Shown one piece after another: positions 6,612 to 7,588 of a DNA stretch of 7,588 bases. Below the pieces are notes generated by a model. The model saw nothing but the letters and a program-made list of their open reading frames with translations. It was not told the origin of the DNA and ran no database searches. Source of the DNA: Limnohabitans sp. (GTDB lineage Bacteria; Pseudomonadota; Gammaproteobacteria; Burkholderiales; Burkholderiaceae_C); assembly GCA_009693225.1 (NCBI GenBank), contig SHXP01000107.1, positions 1 through 7,588 of the forward strand. The letters are read 5' to 3'. The translations under genes and the position numbers were made by a program. Position 1 is the stretch's first letter. The number at the start of each line of letters is the position of its first letter.

Positions 6612-6854
6612 TCAATAGCGACGGTTAAGTTTCCAGTCGTTCTTGGGTTTAGGGGGAGTTGTGCGGCATTGCTCTAGCCATTCCAATACGTCAGACTCGA
6701 GCCAAACCAGCTTCTTCGAGCCCGGGATCACGATGCGAGGGGGAAGGGAGCTTGGTTTGCGGTTGATGTCTGCCTTGATAGTTCCAACCGCGCGGAAAAT
6801 GAGACCTGACAATTCAGTAACTCCTAAAGTTCTAATTGAGGTTGGCTCATTCAT
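6612..6854 (-). CDS. AlpA-like / excisionase-type winged-helix DNA-binding protein
   Basis: Small basic protein of 80 residues resembling the AlpA and MerR-like phage regulators. A first helix-turn-helix lies about residues 12-31 (VTELSGLIF, then GTIKADINR). A wing follows with SLPPRIVIPG (36-45) and KKLVWLESD (48-55), and a closing helix DVLEWLEQC spans 55-63. The proline-rich SLPPR and the W-x-x-x-D-V-x-x-W-L pattern are characteristic. Family members activate integrase or act as recombination directionality factors, so a role in controlling integration or excision is likely but not proven here. The ATG at 6854 has AAGGA six bases upstream (plus-strand positions 6861-6865). It is the last gene of a three-gene operon and overlaps the preceding small gene by eight bases. 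Its stop lies two bases from the integrase stop on the opposite strand. Confidence 0.8.
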   Translation of the reverse strand: MNEPTSIRTLGVTELSGLIFRAVGTIKADINRKPSSLPPRIVIPGSKKLVWLESDVLEWLEQCRTTPPKPKNDWKLNRRY

Positions 6855-7014
6855 CTTGGGTCCTTGGTCTAACTAACTCATTTGCGATCAGGCGTCTGAC
6901 TTCTTCAGTAACTGCATGGCCCAAATCCTCTGGGTCAATCATTCGCATCAACAAGCACCGCAGCCGGACGTTGTGCATGGCTATGGCCTCAGCGGCCAAC
7001 TCAATCGAACTCAT
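6847..7014 (-). CDS. Small hypothetical protein, 55 residues, in the phage-type operon
   Basis: Not recognised. The frame starts MSSIELAAEAIAM and ends RPRTQDE. Its ATG is joined to the helicase stop in an ATGA overlap at 7011-7014, and its own TGA lies inside the start of the AlpA-like gene, giving an eight-base overlap (6847-6854). This double coupling is the main evidence that it is translated. The sequence looks largely helical and charged, with MIDPEDLGHAVTEEVRRLI at residues 25-43, and has no signal peptide, membrane segment or cysteine cluster (a single Cys at 20). A small accessory protein of phage replication or control is possible, but no function can be assigned. Chance openness of a short frame is the alternative; the tight fit to both neighbours argues against it. 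Confidence 0.65.
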   Translation of the reverse strand: MSSIELAAEAIAMHNVRLRCLLMRMIDPEDLGHAVTEEVRRLIANELVRPRTQDE

Positions 7015-7588
7015 CGTTTCGTCGCCTCCAGCAAGAGGTCTTGCACTTCGCGCTTGGTTTCACGCCGCGCCATCACCAACTCGTCGACCGTGTTGGCGGC
7101 CACGATGTGGTGAATAAAGACAGGGCGGTTGTAGCCAGCTTGCTTTTGGCGTGTGGGGCCAATGCGCTCAATGATTTGCTGGAATTGCTCCAAGTCCCAC
7201 CAATGTCCGAAGAAGCAAATGATGTTGCCCCCGTCTTGAAGGTTCAGCCCATGCCCCGCGCTTTGCGGGTGGGCAAAGAGCACGGGGATTCGACCGGCGT
7301 TCCAGTCCTTGATTGTTTGCGGGTCAGTGCCAAGCACTCGACCTTGAGGAAAACTCTTTTGCAAACGAATCAAATCTGTCTTGAAGTGATACGCGACAAG
7401 CACCGGCATTCCGGCTGCTTCTTCAATCACAGATTCCAACGCATCAATCTTGGCGTTGTGCACATCAGACCAGCCGCCAGTCTCATCGGTGTAGATAAAG
7501 CCATTGGCTATCTGAAGACATTTGATCGTGCGGCTGGCGGCATTAAAGGCTTCAACCCCCGCGCCATCAATGGTCAGGAACATCTCGC
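7011..7588 (-). CDS. SNF2-related phage helicase, C-terminal part (5' end beyond the window)
   Basis: C-terminal RecA-like domain of a superfamily 2 helicase/ATPase of the SNF2-like type found in phage and prophage replication modules. The frame is open to the right edge, so the gene starts outside. Numbering from a methionine at 7583 (probably internal), the segment FNAASRTIKCLQIANGFIY (13-31) precedes the helicase domain. A motif IV-like PVLVAYHF is at 60-67, motif V FAHPQSAGHGLNLQ at 103-116, FFGHWWDLEQFQQ at 124-136, and motif VI QQIIERIGPTRQ at 135-146. In motif VI the first arginine (R140) is in place, but the position expected for the second holds proline (P143), with an arginine two residues later (R145). 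It is the first visible gene of the - strand operon and its stop overlaps the next start. Walker motifs are off-window. Expected role: DNA remodelling or unwinding in element replication. Confidence 0.82.
   Translation of the reverse strand, partial: EMFLTIDGAGVEAFNAASRTIKCLQIANGFIYTDETGGWSDVHNAKIDALESVIEEAAGMPVLVAYHFKTDLIRLQKSFPQGRVLGTDPQTIKDWNAGRIPVLFAHPQSAGHGLNLQDGGNIICFFGHWWDLEQFQQIIERIGPTRQKQAGYNRPVFIHHIVAANTVDELVMARRETKREVQDLLLEATKR

Noticed and set aside
6643..6876. Plus-strand frame of 77 residues opposite the AlpA-like gene
   Set aside because: It is the antisense shadow of the recognised DNA-binding protein, with no family resemblance.
7581..7583. Methionine near the right edge as the helicase start
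   Set aside because: The frame continues to the edge and the protein begins in the middle of a family-conserved region, so this Met is internal.
1..7588. CRISPR array, IS element or known anti-phage defence operon
   Set aside because: No spaced repeats, no transposase, and no defence-associated nuclease, methylase or toxin pair was seen in any frame; only the edge of an element is in view.

Overview
The window looks like chromosomal DNA of a betaproteobacterium, most likely Burkholderiales and probably close to Comamonadaceae (Polaromonas, Rhodoferax or Limnohabitans type). This rests on the character of the CysS, AccA, TilS and LysC proteins, on their order, and on GC-rich codon use. No database search was possible, so the placement is from recognition only.

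Positions 1-5381 are ordinary housekeeping DNA, all on the + strand. In order they are cysS (its first few codons lie off the left edge), a short AlkA-type 3-methyladenine DNA glycosylase, accA, tilS, lysC and a tRNA-Ser with anticodon GCU. The genes are packed tightly. cysS and the glycosylase share one base, tilS starts inside the end of accA, and the tRNA begins 11 bases after the lysC stop. Read-through transcription over much of the block is therefore likely. The products serve cysteinyl-tRNA charging, alkylation repair, malonyl-CoA supply, lysidine modification of tRNA-Ile, aspartate-family amino acid synthesis and AGY-serine decoding.

Positions 5382-7588 look like the left end of an integrated mobile element, either a prophage or an integrative island, seated at the 3' end of tRNA-Ser(GCU). 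A short noncoding leader holds an imperfect hairpin, a strong intrinsic terminator and a pair of CGGTACA repeats one helical turn apart. It is followed by a complete tyrosine integrase reading away from the tRNA. Facing it on the - strand is a compact operon: a SNF2-type phage helicase (only its C-terminal part is in view), a 55-residue unrecognised protein and an AlpA-like DNA-binding protein. These three genes overlap at their start and stop codons. The integrase is visibly less GC-rich than the chromosomal genes (for example 26 of 60 G+C in 5821-5880 against 43 of 60 in 4201-4260).

No defence system, CRISPR array or IS element is visible. The most interesting part is the element junction and its short - strand operon. 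What the element carries lies beyond the right edge.
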